64,000 bases of DNA from Ferrithrix thermotolerans DSM 19514 (GCA_945906305.1 CAMDQT010000020.1:1-64000), one strand, 5' to 3'; positions 9,780 to 19,033 are shown, counted from the stretch's first letter. Notes: generated by a model from the sequence alone, not told the origin. Numbers and translations are program-made.

Positions 9780-10254
9780 GCTCAGGCCCCCGGAGGGTTC
9801 AAACCGGCGGCGGAAGCGTGTGGGTCGTGGCATCGGCGGTAAGGGTGGCAAGACCGCAGGTCGAGGAACCAAAGGCCAGAAGGCCCGCGGCCAGATTCGG
9901 GCCGGTTTCGAGGGCGGTCAGATGCCCTTGCAGCGCCGGGTACCGAAGCTACGGGGCTTCAACAACCCCTTTCGGGTGGAATACCAAGGCATCAACCTCG
10001 ACGTGATCGAGGAGTCAGGCCTCACCGAAGTAACCCCGGAGTCGCTGCGGGAAATTGGCCTCGTGCACAAGGGTGCACTGGTCAAAGTTCTCGGACGGGG
10101 GGAACTGACCCGAAGCGTGCGTGTTTCGGCCCATGCGTTCTCGGGTGCCGCGCAAGCCGCGATTACCTCGGCTGGGGGCACGCTTGAAGTGCTTCCCCCG
10201 CCATTCGGCAATGGTCGACCGCCGGCCCGAGGCAACCAGCACACGAATCGCTAG
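9766..10254 (+). CDS. rplO: 50S ribosomal protein L15
   Basis: 162 aa beginning [41 protein letters not shown], the very basic glycine-rich arm of L15. The C-terminal globular part contains [32 protein letters not shown] (9751-9756) within rpmD supplies the ribosome binding site, which explains the 14-base overlap. A hairpin terminator follows. Confidence 0.96.
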   Translation: MKLHELRPPEGSNRRRKRVGRGIGGKGGKTAGRGTKGQKARGQIRAGFEGGQMPLQRRVPKLRGFNNPFRVEYQGINLDVIEESGLTEVTPESLREIGLVHKGALVKVLGRGELTRSVRVSAHAFSGAAQAAITSAGGTLEVLPPPFGNGRPPARGNQHTNR

Positions 10255-10263
10255 TCCTGTCGG

Positions 10264-10295
10264 AATCAGGGGCCCCATGGGGCTCCTGATTTTGC
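10264..10295 (+). terminator. Rho-independent terminator after rplO
   Basis: A 13-bp stem with one G-U pair (AATCAGGGGCCCC/GGGGCTCCTGATT) and a tiny AT loop is followed by TTTTGCG. It ends the S10-spc ribosomal protein run, so secY probably has its own promoter. A TAGACT box at 10355-10360 is a candidate -10 for it. Confidence 0.8.
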
Positions 10296-10396
10296 GTTCA
10301 GGCCGTTTCTCGTGGACCGCGGGAGCTTTCTATCGGGGCGCGGTGGGTGCCGCCTAGACTCTCACGTCAACGCGTTTTTGAAGGAGCCGATTACCG

Positions 10397-11764
10397 GTGG
10401 CGACAGGCGCAAGCTCATCCCCTTCCAACCTCCACCGGCTCGCGTCGATGGCCAACATGTTCCGTGTGCCGGAGATGCGCACCAAGCTGCTGTTCACTCT
10501 GGCCATAGTCCTGCTGTACCGATTCGGGTCCTTTGTGCCGGCCCCTGGAATCGATCTCAACGCGGTCGAGCAGTTGAAGAACAGCGCCGAGGAGGGTGGG
10601 AGCATTCTGTCCCTTCTCCAACTGTTCTCCGGCGGGGCCCTGACGAGGTTCGCAATCTTTGCGCTCGGCATCATGCCGTACATCACGTCGTCGATCATGT
10701 TGCAGATCCTCGCCGTCGTCATTCCGAAGCTCGAACAGCTCCAAAAACAAGGAGCTGTGGGGCAACGGAAGATAAACCAGTACACCCGTTACCTGACCGT
10801 GGCGATAGCGGTGTTGCAATCGACCGGCCTGGTGTTCCTCTTTCACAACGGTGGTGGGTCCCTCGTCGGAGATTCGGGCAACAGCCTCGACCTCGTGCCG
10901 ATCTTTACTCCCTGGCGGGTCATGCTGATTGTGCTCACGGTGACCGCGGGGACGGCATTGATCATGTGGATGGGCGAGCTGGTGACCCAGAAGGGCATTG
11001 GCAACGGGATGTCGATCATCGTGTTCACCTCGGTTGTATCGGGGCTCCCTAGCCAGGGCGCACTGATTCAAGCTGCCGGTGGAACCGTTGCGTTGACGAT
11101 CGTGTTGCTGATGTTTGTGGCGCTGCTCGTGGCGATCATCTTCATCGAACAGGGCCAGCGGCGGATTCCCGTTCAGTTCGCCAAGCGGGTGGTGGGCCGA
11201 AGAATGTACGGCGGACAATCGACCTACATCCCACTCAAGGTGAATCAGTCGGGCGTCATCCCCGTGATCTTTGCCAGCTCGGTGTTGTATCTGCCCGTCC
11301 TCATGACGAACTTGGTCCCGGCGACGGGCTGGGGCGACACGGTGAGGCGCTTTGTCCAGGACAACCTCGTGACTCACACCAGTGTGATCTACCTGGTGTT
11401 CTACGGGCTGCTGATCGTGGGCTTCGCCTACTTCTACACCGCAATCAGCTTCGACCCTGTGCAACGAGCGGACGACCTGCGTAAGCAGGGGGGGTTCATT
11501 CCAGGGATCCGGCCGGGTCCTCAGACCGAACGTCATCTGCAGAAGATCGTGTCGCGAATCACCTTGCCAGGAGCGCTGTTCATCGCCAGCATTGCCTTAC
11601 TCCCGCCGCTGTTCATCACCTTCGTCCTTCGAGTGGATCTCAACGGCCAGCAGTTGGCGTTCGGAGGGACCTCGATTCTCATTGCCGTAGGCGTCGCCCT
11701 CGAAACGATGAAACAAATCGACAGCCAGTTGATGATGCGTAATTACGAAGGTTTTCTGAAGTAG
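10397..11764 (+). CDS. secY: Protein translocase subunit SecY
   Basis: 455 aa integral membrane channel of the Sec translocon. About ten hydrophobic helices are evident; the first begins MRTKLLFTLAIVLLYRFGSFVPAPG. Family landmarks include GGALTRFAIFALGIMPYITSSIMLQ (helix 2), TGLVFLF, GIGNGMSIIVFTSV, and the cytosolic loop PVQRADDLRKQGGFIPGIRPGPQTERHL between helices 8 and 9. GTG at 10397 is chosen because AAGGAG lies ten bases upstream. It is followed by adk, the usual actinobacterial neighbour. Confidence 0.97.
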   Translation: MATGASSSPSNLHRLASMANMFRVPEMRTKLLFTLAIVLLYRFGSFVPAPGIDLNAVEQLKNSAEEGGSILSLLQLFSGGALTRFAIFALGIMPYITSSIMLQILAVVIPKLEQLQKQGAVGQRKINQYTRYLTVAIAVLQSTGLVFLFHNGGGSLVGDSGNSLDLVPIFTPWRVMLIVLTVTAGTALIMWMGELVTQKGIGNGMSIIVFTSVVSGLPSQGALIQAAGGTVALTIVLLMFVALLVAIIFIEQGQRRIPVQFAKRVVGRRMYGGQSTYIPLKVNQSGVIPVIFASSVLYLPVLMTNLVPATGWGDTVRRFVQDNLVTHTSVIYLVFYGLLIVGFAYFYTAISFDPVQRADDLRKQGGFIPGIRPGPQTERHLQKIVSRITLPGALFIASIALLPPLFITFVLRVDLNGQQLAFGGTSILIAVGVALETMKQIDSQLMMRNYEGFLK

Positions 11765-11854
11765 GGGACCCAGGCTTGGCGGGATTCGCTCTACGCGTCC
11801 GGCCCTCGCTAGGTTTCCCGAACTTCTGGCACGTCCGATCGGAGCACATGCACG

Positions 11855-12421
11855 ATGACCAAGTGTCCTCGCCTCATAATCTTCGGCCGTCAGGGCGCGG
11901 GCAAGGGCACTCAGTGCGCCCTGCTCATCGAGCGCTATGGTGCGGTCCACATCTCCACGGGCGACATCTTGCGTGCCGCCGTGGCCGAGGGGACCGAGTT
12001 AGGGCGCCAGGCCGACGCATTCATGTCTGCCGGGAACCTTGTTCCCGACGAGGTGATGATTGGCTTGGTTAAGGACCGTCTGCTCCAGGATGACGTGGAG
12101 ACCCACGGTTTTCTTCTCGACGGCTTTCCGCGCACCGAAGCCCAGGCTCGGGCTCTCATCGAGACGCTGGGTGCAGCCGGTTTCGATCTTGCCGTCAACA
12201 TCGAGGTGCCGTTGGCTACCGTGCGGGAGCGAATCGCAGGTCGGAACCGTGCCGATGACAATTCCGAGGCGGTCGATCGCCGACTGCAGGACTACGAAGA
12301 CAAGACCATGCCTGCCGTTCGGTGGTTCGGATCAATCGGCAAGCTGGTTGAAATTGATGGGGTCGGCGCCGAGGATGAGGTGTTTACACGACTGTCCAAC
12401 GTCGTGGACTCGCACCTCTGA
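11855..12421 (+). CDS. adk: Adenylate kinase, short-lid form
   Basis: 188 aa; interconverts ATP + AMP and two ADP. The P-loop GRQGAGKGTQ is at residues 11-20, HISTGDILRAAV and the AMP-binding LLDGFPRTEAQA follow. The LID is the short type lacking the zinc-finger insert (GRNRADDNSEAVDRRLQDY), as in other actinobacteria. It stands 90 bases after secY. The methionine aminopeptidase gene map, which normally follows adk in this phylum, is absent; a 134-base gap leads straight to infA. Confidence 0.96.
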   Translation: MTKCPRLIIFGRQGAGKGTQCALLIERYGAVHISTGDILRAAVAEGTELGRQADAFMSAGNLVPDEVMIGLVKDRLLQDDVETHGFLLDGFPRTEAQARALIETLGAAGFDLAVNIEVPLATVRERIAGRNRADDNSEAVDRRLQDYEDKTMPAVRWFGSIGKLVEIDGVGAEDEVFTRLSNVVDSHL

Positions 12422-12443
12422 GGGCCCGGTTCGTCAAACAGAG

Positions 12444-12472
12444 TTGGTTTGGTCGTGTGGAGCGACTAAGGT
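12444..12472 (+). promoter_or_regulatory. Candidate promoter upstream of infA
   Basis: TTGGTT (12444-12449) and TAAGGT (12467-12472) are separated by exactly 17 bases, in the adk-infA gap. If used, transcription would start near 12480, giving a leader of about 75 nt before infA. Both boxes deviate from consensus, so this is only a candidate. Confidence 0.4.
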
Positions 12473-12541
12473 GCGTCGCTGGCTTTCAGCCGGTCATCTG
12501 GTGCTTCAAGACGCTGGGGCCGTAGGAGCCAAGTCGCCACC

Positions 12542-12558
12542 AAGGAGGAGTCACCCTG
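12542..12558 (+). promoter_or_regulatory. Shine-Dalgarno before a CTG start codon (infA)
   Basis: AAGGAGG at 12542-12548 is a perfect anti-16S match and lies seven bases before CTG at 12556. The frame is closed upstream by TAG at 12523, and no ATG, GTG or TTG occurs in frame between that stop and the conserved IF-1 core. The site therefore fixes CTG as the start. Confidence 0.7.
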
Positions 12559-12780
12559 CCGAAGCCCAAGGAAGATGCAATCGTCCTGGAAGGGAAGGTC
12601 GTCGAACCTCTCCCGAATGCAATGTTCCGGGTAGAACTCGAGAACGGCCACAAAGTTCTCGCTCACATCTCCGGAAAGATGCGCATGCACTACATCCGTA
12701 TCCTTCCAGGTGACCGCGTCCAAGTTGAGCTGACGCCTTATGACCTCCAGCGCGGTCGGATCACCTACCGCTACAAGTGA
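12556..12780 (+). CDS. infA: Translation initiation factor IF-1 with CTG start codon
   Basis: 74 aa from CTG: (M)[23 protein letters not shown]... through [44 protein letters not shown], a full-length, highly conserved IF-1 OB-fold that blocks the ribosomal A site during initiation. The reading frame has no ATG/GTG/TTG start before the conserved core. The first in-frame ATG (the M of NAMF) would delete the first beta strand. Next come rpmJ and rpsM as usual. A rare start codon in an initiation-factor gene recalls the AUU start of E. coli infC, which mediates autoregulation there. A similar role here is inference. Confidence 0.9.
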   Translation: MPKPKEDAIVLEGKVVEPLPNAMFRVELENGHKVLAHISGKMRMHYIRILPGDRVQVELTPYDLQRGRITYRYK

Positions 12781-12812
12781 CCCACCGCCCCAAATCGATC
12801 GAGAGTTTGCTC

Positions 12813-12926
12813 ATGAAAGTCCGTCCCAGCGTCAGTGCCATGTGTGAGAAGTGCAAGGTGATTCGCCGCCATGGTGTGGTGCGTGTGATTTGCCTGAACC
12901 CCCGTCACAAGCAGCGCCAGGGCTAG
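12813..12926 (+). CDS. rpmJ: 50S ribosomal protein L36
   Basis: 37 aa, the smallest ribosomal protein: [21 protein letters not shown] then [16 protein letters not shown]. The zinc ligands CxxC, a third Cys and the His are all present, so this is the zinc-binding form. It stands 32 bases after infA and 20 before rpsM, the normal order. Confidence 0.95.
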   Translation: MKVRPSVSAMCEKCKVIRRHGVVRVICLNPRHKQRQG

Positions 12927-12946
12927 CAGGAAAGGCCTGAAGTTCC

Positions 12947-13324
12947 GTGGCACGTATCGCCGGCGTTGACATTCCCCGCGAAAAGCGAATCGAGATTTCT
13001 CTCCGCTACATCTATGGCATTGGCCCGACCATCGCACGCAGCGTGTGTGAGGCGTCAAGCGTCGATCCCGACACCCGAGTGCGCAATCTGACCGACGAAG
13101 AGGTCAACCGGATTCGCGCCTATATCGAGCAGAACCTCAAGGTCGAAGGTGACTTGCGCCGCGAAGTGGCGCAGGACATCAAGCGAAAGATGGAGATCGG
13201 TTGTTATCAGGGTCTCCGCCATAGGCGTGGCCTACCGGTGCGTGGTCAGCGAACCCACACCAATGCCCGGACCCGCAAGGGACCGAAGAAGACTGTTGCC
13301 GGCAAGAAGAAGGTACGCCGCTAA
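12947..13324 (+). CDS. rpsM: 30S ribosomal protein S13
   Basis: 125 aa from GTG ([26 protein letters not shown]). S13 sits in the head and contacts P-site t[32 protein letters not shown] is the conserved basic end. AGGAAAGG precedes the start by ~9 bases. Confidence 0.96.
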   Translation: MARIAGVDIPREKRIEISLRYIYGIGPTIARSVCEASSVDPDTRVRNLTDEEVNRIRAYIEQNLKVEGDLRREVAQDIKRKMEIGCYQGLRHRRGLPVRGQRTHTNARTRKGPKKTVAGKKKVRR

Positions 13325-13362
13325 CCGCGGCGTCCGATCAGAGCTAGGAGAACACCCCAGCC

Positions 13363-13761
13363 ATGGCGAAGCCGAAGCCAGGCGGCCGCCGTCCCCGTAA
13401 AAGGGAACGTAAAAACGTCAATTATGGCGTGGCCCACATCAAGTCGAGCTTTAACAACACGATCGTGTCCATCACTGACCAGGACGGCAATGTGCTGTCG
13501 TGGGCATCAGCGGGCAATGTCGGGTTCAAGGGCTCGCGTAAATCCACGCCTTTCGCGGCCCAGATGGCCGCTGAACAGGCTGCTCGTCGTGCCATGGAGC
13601 ACGGTGTCCGACGAGTCGACGTGCTCGTCAAAGGGCCCGGCTCCGGACGCGAGACGGCCATTCGATCCATCCAGAACGCTGGCATCGAGGTGACCGGCAT
13701 CAAGGATGTGACCCCGGTGCCGCACAACGGTTGCCGCCCACCCAAGCGCCGGAGGGTGTGA
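13363..13761 (+). CDS. rpsK: 30S ribosomal protein S11
   Basis: 132 aa. S11 forms the platform near the E site. Conserved text: [48 protein letters not shown], and [18 protein letters not shown] at the C-terminus. The N-terminus is a short basic arm ([16 protein letters not shown]). GCTAGGAG lies upstream of the ATG. Confidence 0.97.
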   Translation: MAKPKPGGRRPRKRERKNVNYGVAHIKSSFNNTIVSITDQDGNVLSWASAGNVGFKGSRKSTPFAAQMAAEQAARRAMEHGVRRVDVLVKGPGSGRETAIRSIQNAGIEVTGIKDVTPVPHNGCRPPKRRRV

Positions 13762-13767
13762 TCCGTC

Positions 13768-14385
13768 ATGTCTCGTTACATCGGTCCTAAGGCGCGGGTC
13801 TCGCGTCGTCTCGGCACGAATATTTGGGGCACACGGGGCGAGACCATCGCCCTTGATCGGCGTCCGTACCCGCCGGGTGAACATGGTCGTACCCGCCGCC
13901 GCGGAAATGCCTCCGAGTACCTCCTGCAGTTGCAGGAGAAGCAGAAGGCCCGCTTTAGCTACGGTCTGACCGAGCGGCAGTTCCGCAACCTGTACGAGGA
14001 AGCGTCCCGCAAGAGCGGTGTCACCGGTGAGATCATGTTGCGCTATCTCGAGCTTCGCCTCGACAACGTCGTCTATCGGTCCGGTTGGGCCGCCACCCGG
14101 CCCCAGGCGCGCCAATTCGTGTCTCATGGCCACCTGAACGTCAATGGCCGACGGGTGACCATCCCCAGCTACCGGGTTCGCAAGGGCGACGTCATCGAGT
14201 TGCGGACCAAGACCCAAGACTTCATCGTCGTTCGGCACAACATTGATGTGCTTGACCGTCACGCGCCAGCCTGGTTGGAGTCCGCGGACGGGGGCATGAA
14301 GATCACCGTGCGCGAACTGCCCCTTCGGGAGCAGATCGATGTGCCCGTTCGTGAACAGCTCATCGTTGAGCTCTACAGCAAGTAA
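13768..14385 (+). CDS. rpsD: 30S ribosomal protein S4 (cysteine-free)
   Basis: 205 aa. S4 starts assembly of the 16S 5' domain. The S4-type RNA-binding domain is visible in RLDNVVYRSGWAATRPQARQFVSHGHLNVNGRRV (residues ~90-130). The N-terminal YIGPKARVSRRLG has no CxxC zinc motif, so this is the zinc-independent form. Seven bases separate it from rpsK. Confidence 0.96.
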   Translation: MSRYIGPKARVSRRLGTNIWGTRGETIALDRRPYPPGEHGRTRRRGNASEYLLQLQEKQKARFSYGLTERQFRNLYEEASRKSGVTGEIMLRYLELRLDNVVYRSGWAATRPQARQFVSHGHLNVNGRRVTIPSYRVRKGDVIELRTKTQDFIVVRHNIDVLDRHAPAWLESADGGMKITVRELPLREQIDVPVREQLIVELYSK

Positions 14386-14408
14386 CCGCCCAAACCAAGA
14401 AGGTCTGC

Positions 14409-15344
14409 ATGCTTGTCATCCAGCGGCCCACGGTCGAACCTCTCGGCGAGGAAGAATTCAACCGCCAGAAGTTCGGCATCGGGCCTCTCGAACCCGGATT
14501 CGGCTATACCCTCGGCGCTGCATTGCGGCGTACGTTGTTGTCGTCAATCCCTGGTTCTGCCGTGACCCAAGTCCGATTCGACGATGCCCTCCACGAATTC
14601 GACACCATCGGTGGTGTAGCGGAGGACGTCACTGATCTCATCCTGAATCTCAAGGACTTGGTGATCATCTCTGAGACCAACGATCCGGTAACGGTTCGGG
14701 TCGACGTGCGCGGACCCGGCGAGATCACCGCTGGTGACGTAGCGTTGCCCTCCGACATCGTCATCCTCAACCGAGAATTGCGCCTCGCCTCGCTGTCGGC
14801 GAAGGGTCGGCTTGCCTTCGAGATGACCATCGAGCGCGGCCGCGGCTACCTGTCGGCCGACCGCACGAATACGTCCTCGACCATTGGTGTAATCCCAGTC
14901 GATGCGATCTTCAGTCCGGTTCGCCGGGTTGCAGTCGAGGTCGAGCCAACTCGGGTGGAGCAGTCCACCGAATATGACCGCCTCATCCTCGATGTGGAAA
15001 CCGATGGCTCGATCAGCCCGCGCGATGCCCTGGCATCGGCCGGATCGACGCTGAGCTCGTTGGTGCAACTCGTCGCGGAATTGAGTGACAGCGTGAGCGG
15101 ACTGGGCCTCACCGAGGACCCCGAAGTGGGTCCTCGTGAGGATCTCGACGTTCCGATCGAGGAGATCGATCTCTCGGAGCGGCCTCGAAACTGCCTCAAG
15201 CGGGCACAGATCAACACCATCGGCGAACTCATCGAGAAGACCGAGGACGAACTGCTGGCCATCACGAACTTCGGCCAGAAGTCCCTCGATGAGGTGGTTG
15301 CCAAGCTGGACGAGCGAGGCCTCACGCTTCGCATCAAAGACTGA
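14409..15344 (+). CDS. rpoA: RNA polymerase alpha subunit
   Basis: 311 aa. The alpha dimer nucleates core polymerase assembly. The N-terminal domain holds [24 protein letters not shown] near residue 36 and DVEP-like dimer segments. The C-terminal domain (residues ~245-311) contains the paired helix-hairpin-helix region [36 protein letters not shown], used for UP elements and activators. The usual rpsD-rpoA-rplQ order holds. Confidence 0.97.
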   Translation: MLVIQRPTVEPLGEEEFNRQKFGIGPLEPGFGYTLGAALRRTLLSSIPGSAVTQVRFDDALHEFDTIGGVAEDVTDLILNLKDLVIISETNDPVTVRVDVRGPGEITAGDVALPSDIVILNRELRLASLSAKGRLAFEMTIERGRGYLSADRTNTSSTIGVIPVDAIFSPVRRVAVEVEPTRVEQSTEYDRLILDVETDGSISPRDALASAGSTLSSLVQLVAELSDSVSGLGLTEDPEVGPREDLDVPIEEIDLSERPRNCLKRAQINTIGELIEKTEDELLAITNFGQKSLDEVVAKLDERGLTLRIKD

Positions 15345-15363
15345 CGGCAAGGAAACAACGACC

Positions 15364-15717
15364 ATGCGTGGAACCCCCCGCAAGGCACGTCGCTTCGGCG
15401 GTAGTGCTTCCCACCAGAAGGCGATGCTTGGCAACATGGTTGCTTCGCTGATCGCCGCTGAGGCCATCGTCACCACCGAGGCGCGGGCCAAGGCCCTTAG
15501 ACCGGTGGCTGAGAAGGTCATCACCAAAGCCCGTAAGGGTGGCGTACACAACCAACGCCTGGTTGTGTCGTTCATCCGCGACAAGGACATGGCATCCAAG
15601 CTGTTCTCGGAAATCGGGCCGCGCTATGCGGATAGGCCCGGTGGCTATACCAGGATCCTGAAGCTTGGTCCACGTCCGGGCGACAACGCTCCGATGGCTC
15701 GTATCGAGTTGGTCTGA
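15364..15717 (+). CDS. rplQ: 50S ribosomal protein L17
   Basis: 117 aa from the ATG at 15364 ([30 protein letters not shown]). L17 sits at the tunnel exit. [19 protein letters not shown] and [25 protein letters not shown] are conserved. Longer in-frame sequence upstream belongs to the rpoA reading region and is rejected. Confidence 0.96.
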   Translation: MRGTPRKARRFGGSASHQKAMLGNMVASLIAAEAIVTTEARAKALRPVAEKVITKARKGGVHNQRLVVSFIRDKDMASKLFSEIGPRYADRPGGYTRILKLGPRPGDNAPMARIELV

Positions 15718-15741
15718 GTCGCTCGCGGCCCAGACCATGAT

Positions 15742-16554
15742 GTGAGCCTCTTCGATTACGCCGATACCGAACGAGCGGCTCCTGACGGGCCGCTCGTTCG
15801 CGTCCGTCTGGTCGTTGCCTACGACGGGACTGATTTCCACGGTTTCGCGGCACAGCCGGCGGTACCGACCATCGCGGGCCAGTTGACGGCTGGCCTTGAG
15901 CGGGTGCTCGGACACTCGGTCGAGATCGTCGGGGCCGGGCGGACTGATCGTGGTGTGCACGCCTGGGGTCAGGTGGTCAGCTTCGATGCCTCTCGGGCCG
16001 CGCTGACACGCGTGGGCCTCGTTGCCTTGGGTCGTGGACTCAACCAATTGTGTGGCCCCGACATCGTGGTGCGTGAGGTTGACGAAGTACCAGGCGAGTT
16101 CAGCGCCCGGTTCTCCGCACGATCTCGCCGTTATCGCTACACGATCATCAACCGGCCGGTCGCGGATCCGTTTCTTCGTCGGTATGCCTGGTGGATCCCC
16201 GGGCCCTTGTCGACGCGCTCGATGCAGGCCGCGGGCGATGCATTGATCGGTGAACACGACTTCAGCTCGTTCTGTCGACGGCCCCGTGGTCCCCTCAGAG
16301 CCGAGGTGTCACTCGTCCGCCGGGTACTGGACACCGGCTGGTCACAGCCCGAGGACGGACTGCTCCTGTACGAGATCGAGGCATCGTCGTTTTGCCATCA
16401 AATGGTCCGTTCAATCGTGGGCACGTTGGTGGCCATGGGTGCGGGGGATCGTCGGCCAGGCGATATGCTTTCGATTCTGCACTCCCGCGACCGCTCCGCC
16501 GCGGCACAGATTGCCCCTCCCCACGGATTGTGTCTGTGGAAGGTGCAGTATTGA
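15742..16554 (+). CDS. truA: tRNA pseudouridine(38-40) synthase
   Basis: 270 aa. TruA isomerises uridines 38-40 of the anticodon arm. The catalytic aspartate lies in GAGRTDRGVHAWGQVVSFD. The substrate-contacting RYRYTIINRPVADPFLRRYAWWIP and the C-terminal EIEASSFCHQMVRSIVGTLVAMG are typical. It starts with GTG at 15742, 24 bases after rplQ, so it is likely cotranscribed with the alpha-operon genes. Confidence 0.95.
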   Translation: MSLFDYADTERAAPDGPLVRVRLVVAYDGTDFHGFAAQPAVPTIAGQLTAGLERVLGHSVEIVGAGRTDRGVHAWGQVVSFDASRAALTRVGLVALGRGLNQLCGPDIVVREVDEVPGEFSARFSARSRRYRYTIINRPVADPFLRRYAWWIPGPLSTRSMQAAGDALIGEHDFSSFCRRPRGPLRAEVSLVRRVLDTGWSQPEDGLLLYEIEASSFCHQMVRSIVGTLVAMGAGDRRPGDMLSILHSRDRSAAAQIAPPHGLCLWKVQY

Positions 16555-16592
16555 TGCCAGCCTCAGGCTGCTCCCGGTTATGTCGATTCGGT

Positions 16593-16621
16593 TTGCCATA
16601 GTCGCTGGTGCACCGTATGCT
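16593..16621 (+). promoter_or_regulatory. Candidate promoter of rplM-rpsI
   Basis: TTGCCA (16593-16598), a 17-base spacer and TATGCT (16616-16621) form a good housekeeping-type promoter in the truA-rplM gap. A start near 16628 would give a ~45-nt leader. Confidence 0.6.
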
Positions 16622-16634
16622 CAGCAGCCGCCTT

Positions 16635-16654
16635 GTGGGGCGTTGCGCGCCCAC
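16635..16654 (+). other. Leader hairpin before rplM
   Basis: GTGGG/CCCAC arms enclose GCG/CGC around a TTG loop, with one bulged G. The hairpin lies between the candidate start site and the Shine-Dalgarno AGGAAGGA (16658-16665). It occupies the position of an L13 autoregulatory leader, but no family match can be claimed by eye. Confidence 0.35.
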
Positions 16655-16673
16655 GCCAGGAAGGAACTTTTTC

Positions 16674-17120
16674 GTGCCCACCTATAGCCCCAAAGCCAGC
16701 GAGATCAACCACAGCTGGTACGTGATCGATGCCGAGGGCCTCGTGCTCGGTCGGATGTCGACCGAGGTCGCCCGGTTGCTGCGCGGAAAGCACAAGCCGA
16801 CCTTTGCGCCGCACCTCGACACCGGTGACCACGTCATCGTGATAAATGCCGAGAAGGTCGTGCTGACCGCCAATAAGGCCAGCCGTAAGGACGTGTGGCA
16901 CCACTCGGGTTATCCCGGTGGCATCAAGCACAGCACCTACAGCCTCGATCTGCAGTCCAAGCCCGAAGAGGCGGTCCGCCGTACCATCAAGGGCATGCTT
17001 CCCAAGAACCGGCTCGGTCGGGCCATGGGCGGGAAGTTGAAGGTCTACGCCGGACCCGAACACCCCCACGCGGCGCAAAATCCCCAGCCGCTCGAATTCT
17101 CCCACGCTCGCGCCCGCTAG
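16674..17120 (+). CDS. rplM: 50S ribosomal protein L13
   Basis: 148 aa from GTG at 16674 ([20 protein letters not shown]). L13 is an early 50S assembly protein. [38 protein letters not shown] and [31 protein letters not shown] are canonical. GGAAGGA nine bases upstream supports the start. It forms an operon with rpsI. Confidence 0.96.
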   Translation: MPTYSPKASEINHSWYVIDAEGLVLGRMSTEVARLLRGKHKPTFAPHLDTGDHVIVINAEKVVLTANKASRKDVWHHSGYPGGIKHSTYSLDLQSKPEEAVRRTIKGMLPKNRLGRAMGGKLKVYAGPEHPHAAQNPQPLEFSHARAR

Positions 17121-17152
17121 CCGCCCGCTCGAAACGACGAAAGAACCCCGCT

Positions 17153-17545
17153 ATGTCGAAACCCCTCGTCCAGTCGACCGGTCGTCGCAAGGAGGCCGTA
17201 GCGCGTGTCCGCTTGCGTACCGGCAGCGGCGCTATCACGGTGAATGGCCGCCCGGTCGAGAATTATTTCCCGAGCGAGACCCACCGCATGATCCTCAGTG
17301 AGCCGCTTCGTCTTACCAGCACCAACGAGGTCTACGACGTCGACTGCGCCATCGATGGTGGCGGAATCAGCGGTCAGGCCGGAGCGCTGCGCCTCGGAAT
17401 CGCCCGAGGCCTGGTCGAACTCGACCCCGAGTTGCGTCCGGCGCTGAAGAAGGCCGGCATGCTGACGCGTGACGACCGCAAGAAGGAGTCCAAGAAGTAC
17501 GGCCTGAAGAAGGCCCGCAAGGCTCCGCAGTACTCCAAGCGCTGA
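17153..17545 (+). CDS. rpsI: 30S ribosomal protein S9
   Basis: 130 aa. The C-terminal [12 protein letters not shown] tail of S9 reaches P-site t[30 protein letters not shown] and [19 protein letters not shown] are the family signatures. The ATG at 17153 is 32 bases after rplM and preceded by GAAAGAA. Confidence 0.96.
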   Translation: MSKPLVQSTGRRKEAVARVRLRTGSGAITVNGRPVENYFPSETHRMILSEPLRLTSTNEVYDVDCAIDGGGISGQAGALRLGIARGLVELDPELRPALKKAGMLTRDDRKKESKKYGLKKARKAPQYSKR

Positions 17546-17558
17546 TCGGTTCGGCGCC

Positions 17559-17564
17559 TACGCT
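17559..17564 (+). promoter_or_regulatory. -10 box for a probably leaderless glmM transcript
   Basis: TACGCT ends six bases before the glmM ATG and fits the actinobacterial TANNNT -10 pattern. With that spacing transcription would begin at or within one base of the ATG. There is no Shine-Dalgarno, which supports a leaderless mRNA. The assignment is inference. Confidence 0.45.
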
Positions 17565-17570
17565 GGCCCT

Positions 17571-18923
17571 ATGACGCTCAGTTTCGGCACCGATGGAGTT
17601 CGCGGTGCTGCCAATTCAGAGTTGACCGCCGAATACGCCCTGGCCTTTGGCCGGGCGTTGGCGCGTGTGCTCGACCCCGACGAGGTGGTGATCGGTCGCG
17701 ACACTCGAGAGTCGGGCCCGATGTTCGAGGGTGCCGTCGCGGCGGGGCTGAGTGCGGAGGGCGTCGACGTTCGACTGCTCGGCGTCTGCCCGACGCCGGT
17801 GGTCGCCCGGGGCTGCGACAGTGCTCGCACCGCAGGGCTGATGATCTCGGCGTCGCATAATCCCTTCGGCGATAACGGTCTCAAGGTGTTCGCTCCCGGT
17901 GGGCTGAAGTTGTCCGATCAGCAGGAGGCTGGGTTCGACCCGGTCCTCCGGCTGCTGTTGGAATCGGGCCCGGGGTCCGTGCCCCGTCGGGTTGGCTCCA
18001 TCGTGGCCGTGCCCAATGCGCTTGGTCCTTATGCCGACGCCGTGTTGGCCTCTGTCCAAGGGCGTGACCTGCAAGGCCTGCACCTCGTAGTCGATTGCGC
18101 CAACGGTGCGGCATCGCAGGTGGCACCGCAGGTACTGCGTCGGCTGGGCGCCACCGTGACGGTGTTGGCGGACCAACCGAACGGCCGGAACATCAATGAG
18201 GGGTGCGGGTCGACCCATCTGGAGGGGCTGCAAGCGCGGGTGGTCGGGGAGGGCGCGGCGCTGGGCCTGGCCTTCGATGGTGATGCCGATCGGGTGTTGG
18301 CGGTGGATCACCGCGGACGCGTCATTGACGGCGATCAGTTAATCGCCATCAGCGCGGTGGACCGTCGTCGGCGCGGCCTCCTCGCGGCCAACACCGTGGT
18401 CGTCACCGTGATGACGAACCTCGGTTTCCGGATCGGGATGCGCCGCCATGGCATTGAAGTCCGTGAGACCGCAGTTGGCGACCGCTACGTGCTCGAAGCG
18501 CTCGAAGCAGGCGGGTTCGTCCTCGGGGGGGAACAGTCCGGCCACATCATTTTCCGAGATCTGGCTACCACTGGTGACGGCCTTCTCAGCGCCGTACAGG
18601 TACTTGACGCCGTGCATCGCAGTGGCCGGTCCTTGGCTGCGTTGGTCGAGGAGGCCATGAGCCGGCTGCCACAGGTGTTGCGCAATGTCAGGGTGAGCGG
18701 TCCAGCATTCGATGTGGTGCAGGACATGGCGTTTCATATCGATGCTGTTGCGGCCAGTCTGGGTGAGACAGGGCGGGTATTGGTTCGTCCGTCAGGTACG
18801 GAACCACTGGTGAGGATCATGGTGGAGGCCGCCGACCTGACGGTGGCGGAGTCCGCGGTGGCGCAGCTCGTGGCGGCAGCGCAGTCCGCGGCAGCAGCGC
18901 GGGCAGCGGCCACCGGAGTGTGA
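17571..18923 (+). CDS. glmM: Phosphoglucosamine mutase
   Basis: 450 aa, full length. GlmM converts glucosamine-6-phosphate to glucosamine-1-phosphate for UDP-GlcNAc and peptidoglycan. FGTDGVRG at the N-terminus, the phospho-serine loop MISASHNPFGDNGLK (near residue 100), the metal loop AFDGDADRVLAVD (near 240), the sugar loop GGEQSGHII and the phosphate loop RPSGTEPLVRIMVEA are all intact. It precedes a GlmS-like gene, as is common in actinobacteria. Confidence 0.97.
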   Translation: MTLSFGTDGVRGAANSELTAEYALAFGRALARVLDPDEVVIGRDTRESGPMFEGAVAAGLSAEGVDVRLLGVCPTPVVARGCDSARTAGLMISASHNPFGDNGLKVFAPGGLKLSDQQEAGFDPVLRLLLESGPGSVPRRVGSIVAVPNALGPYADAVLASVQGRDLQGLHLVVDCANGAASQVAPQVLRRLGATVTVLADQPNGRNINEGCGSTHLEGLQARVVGEGAALGLAFDGDADRVLAVDHRGRVIDGDQLIAISAVDRRRRGLLAANTVVVTVMTNLGFRIGMRRHGIEVRETAVGDRYVLEALEAGGFVLGGEQSGHIIFRDLATTGDGLLSAVQVLDAVHRSGRSLAALVEEAMSRLPQVLRNVRVSGPAFDVVQDMAFHIDAVAASLGETGRVLVRPSGTEPLVRIMVEAADLTVAESAVAQLVAAAQSAAAARAAATGV

Positions 18924-19033
18924 CCTAGCGGTCCGAGGACGCGTCGGGGCTTCGGCCCACTCCCGGGGGGCGGTTAGCCTTCCTCGGGACAGCCGCTGCG
19001 CCGAGGGTGCCGAGTTCAGAGGGGAGCGCAGTC

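Noticed and set aside
10415-11536. 373-residue minus-strand frame opposite secY
   Set aside because: His/Arg-rich composition expected for the complement of membrane-protein codons; secY is certain.
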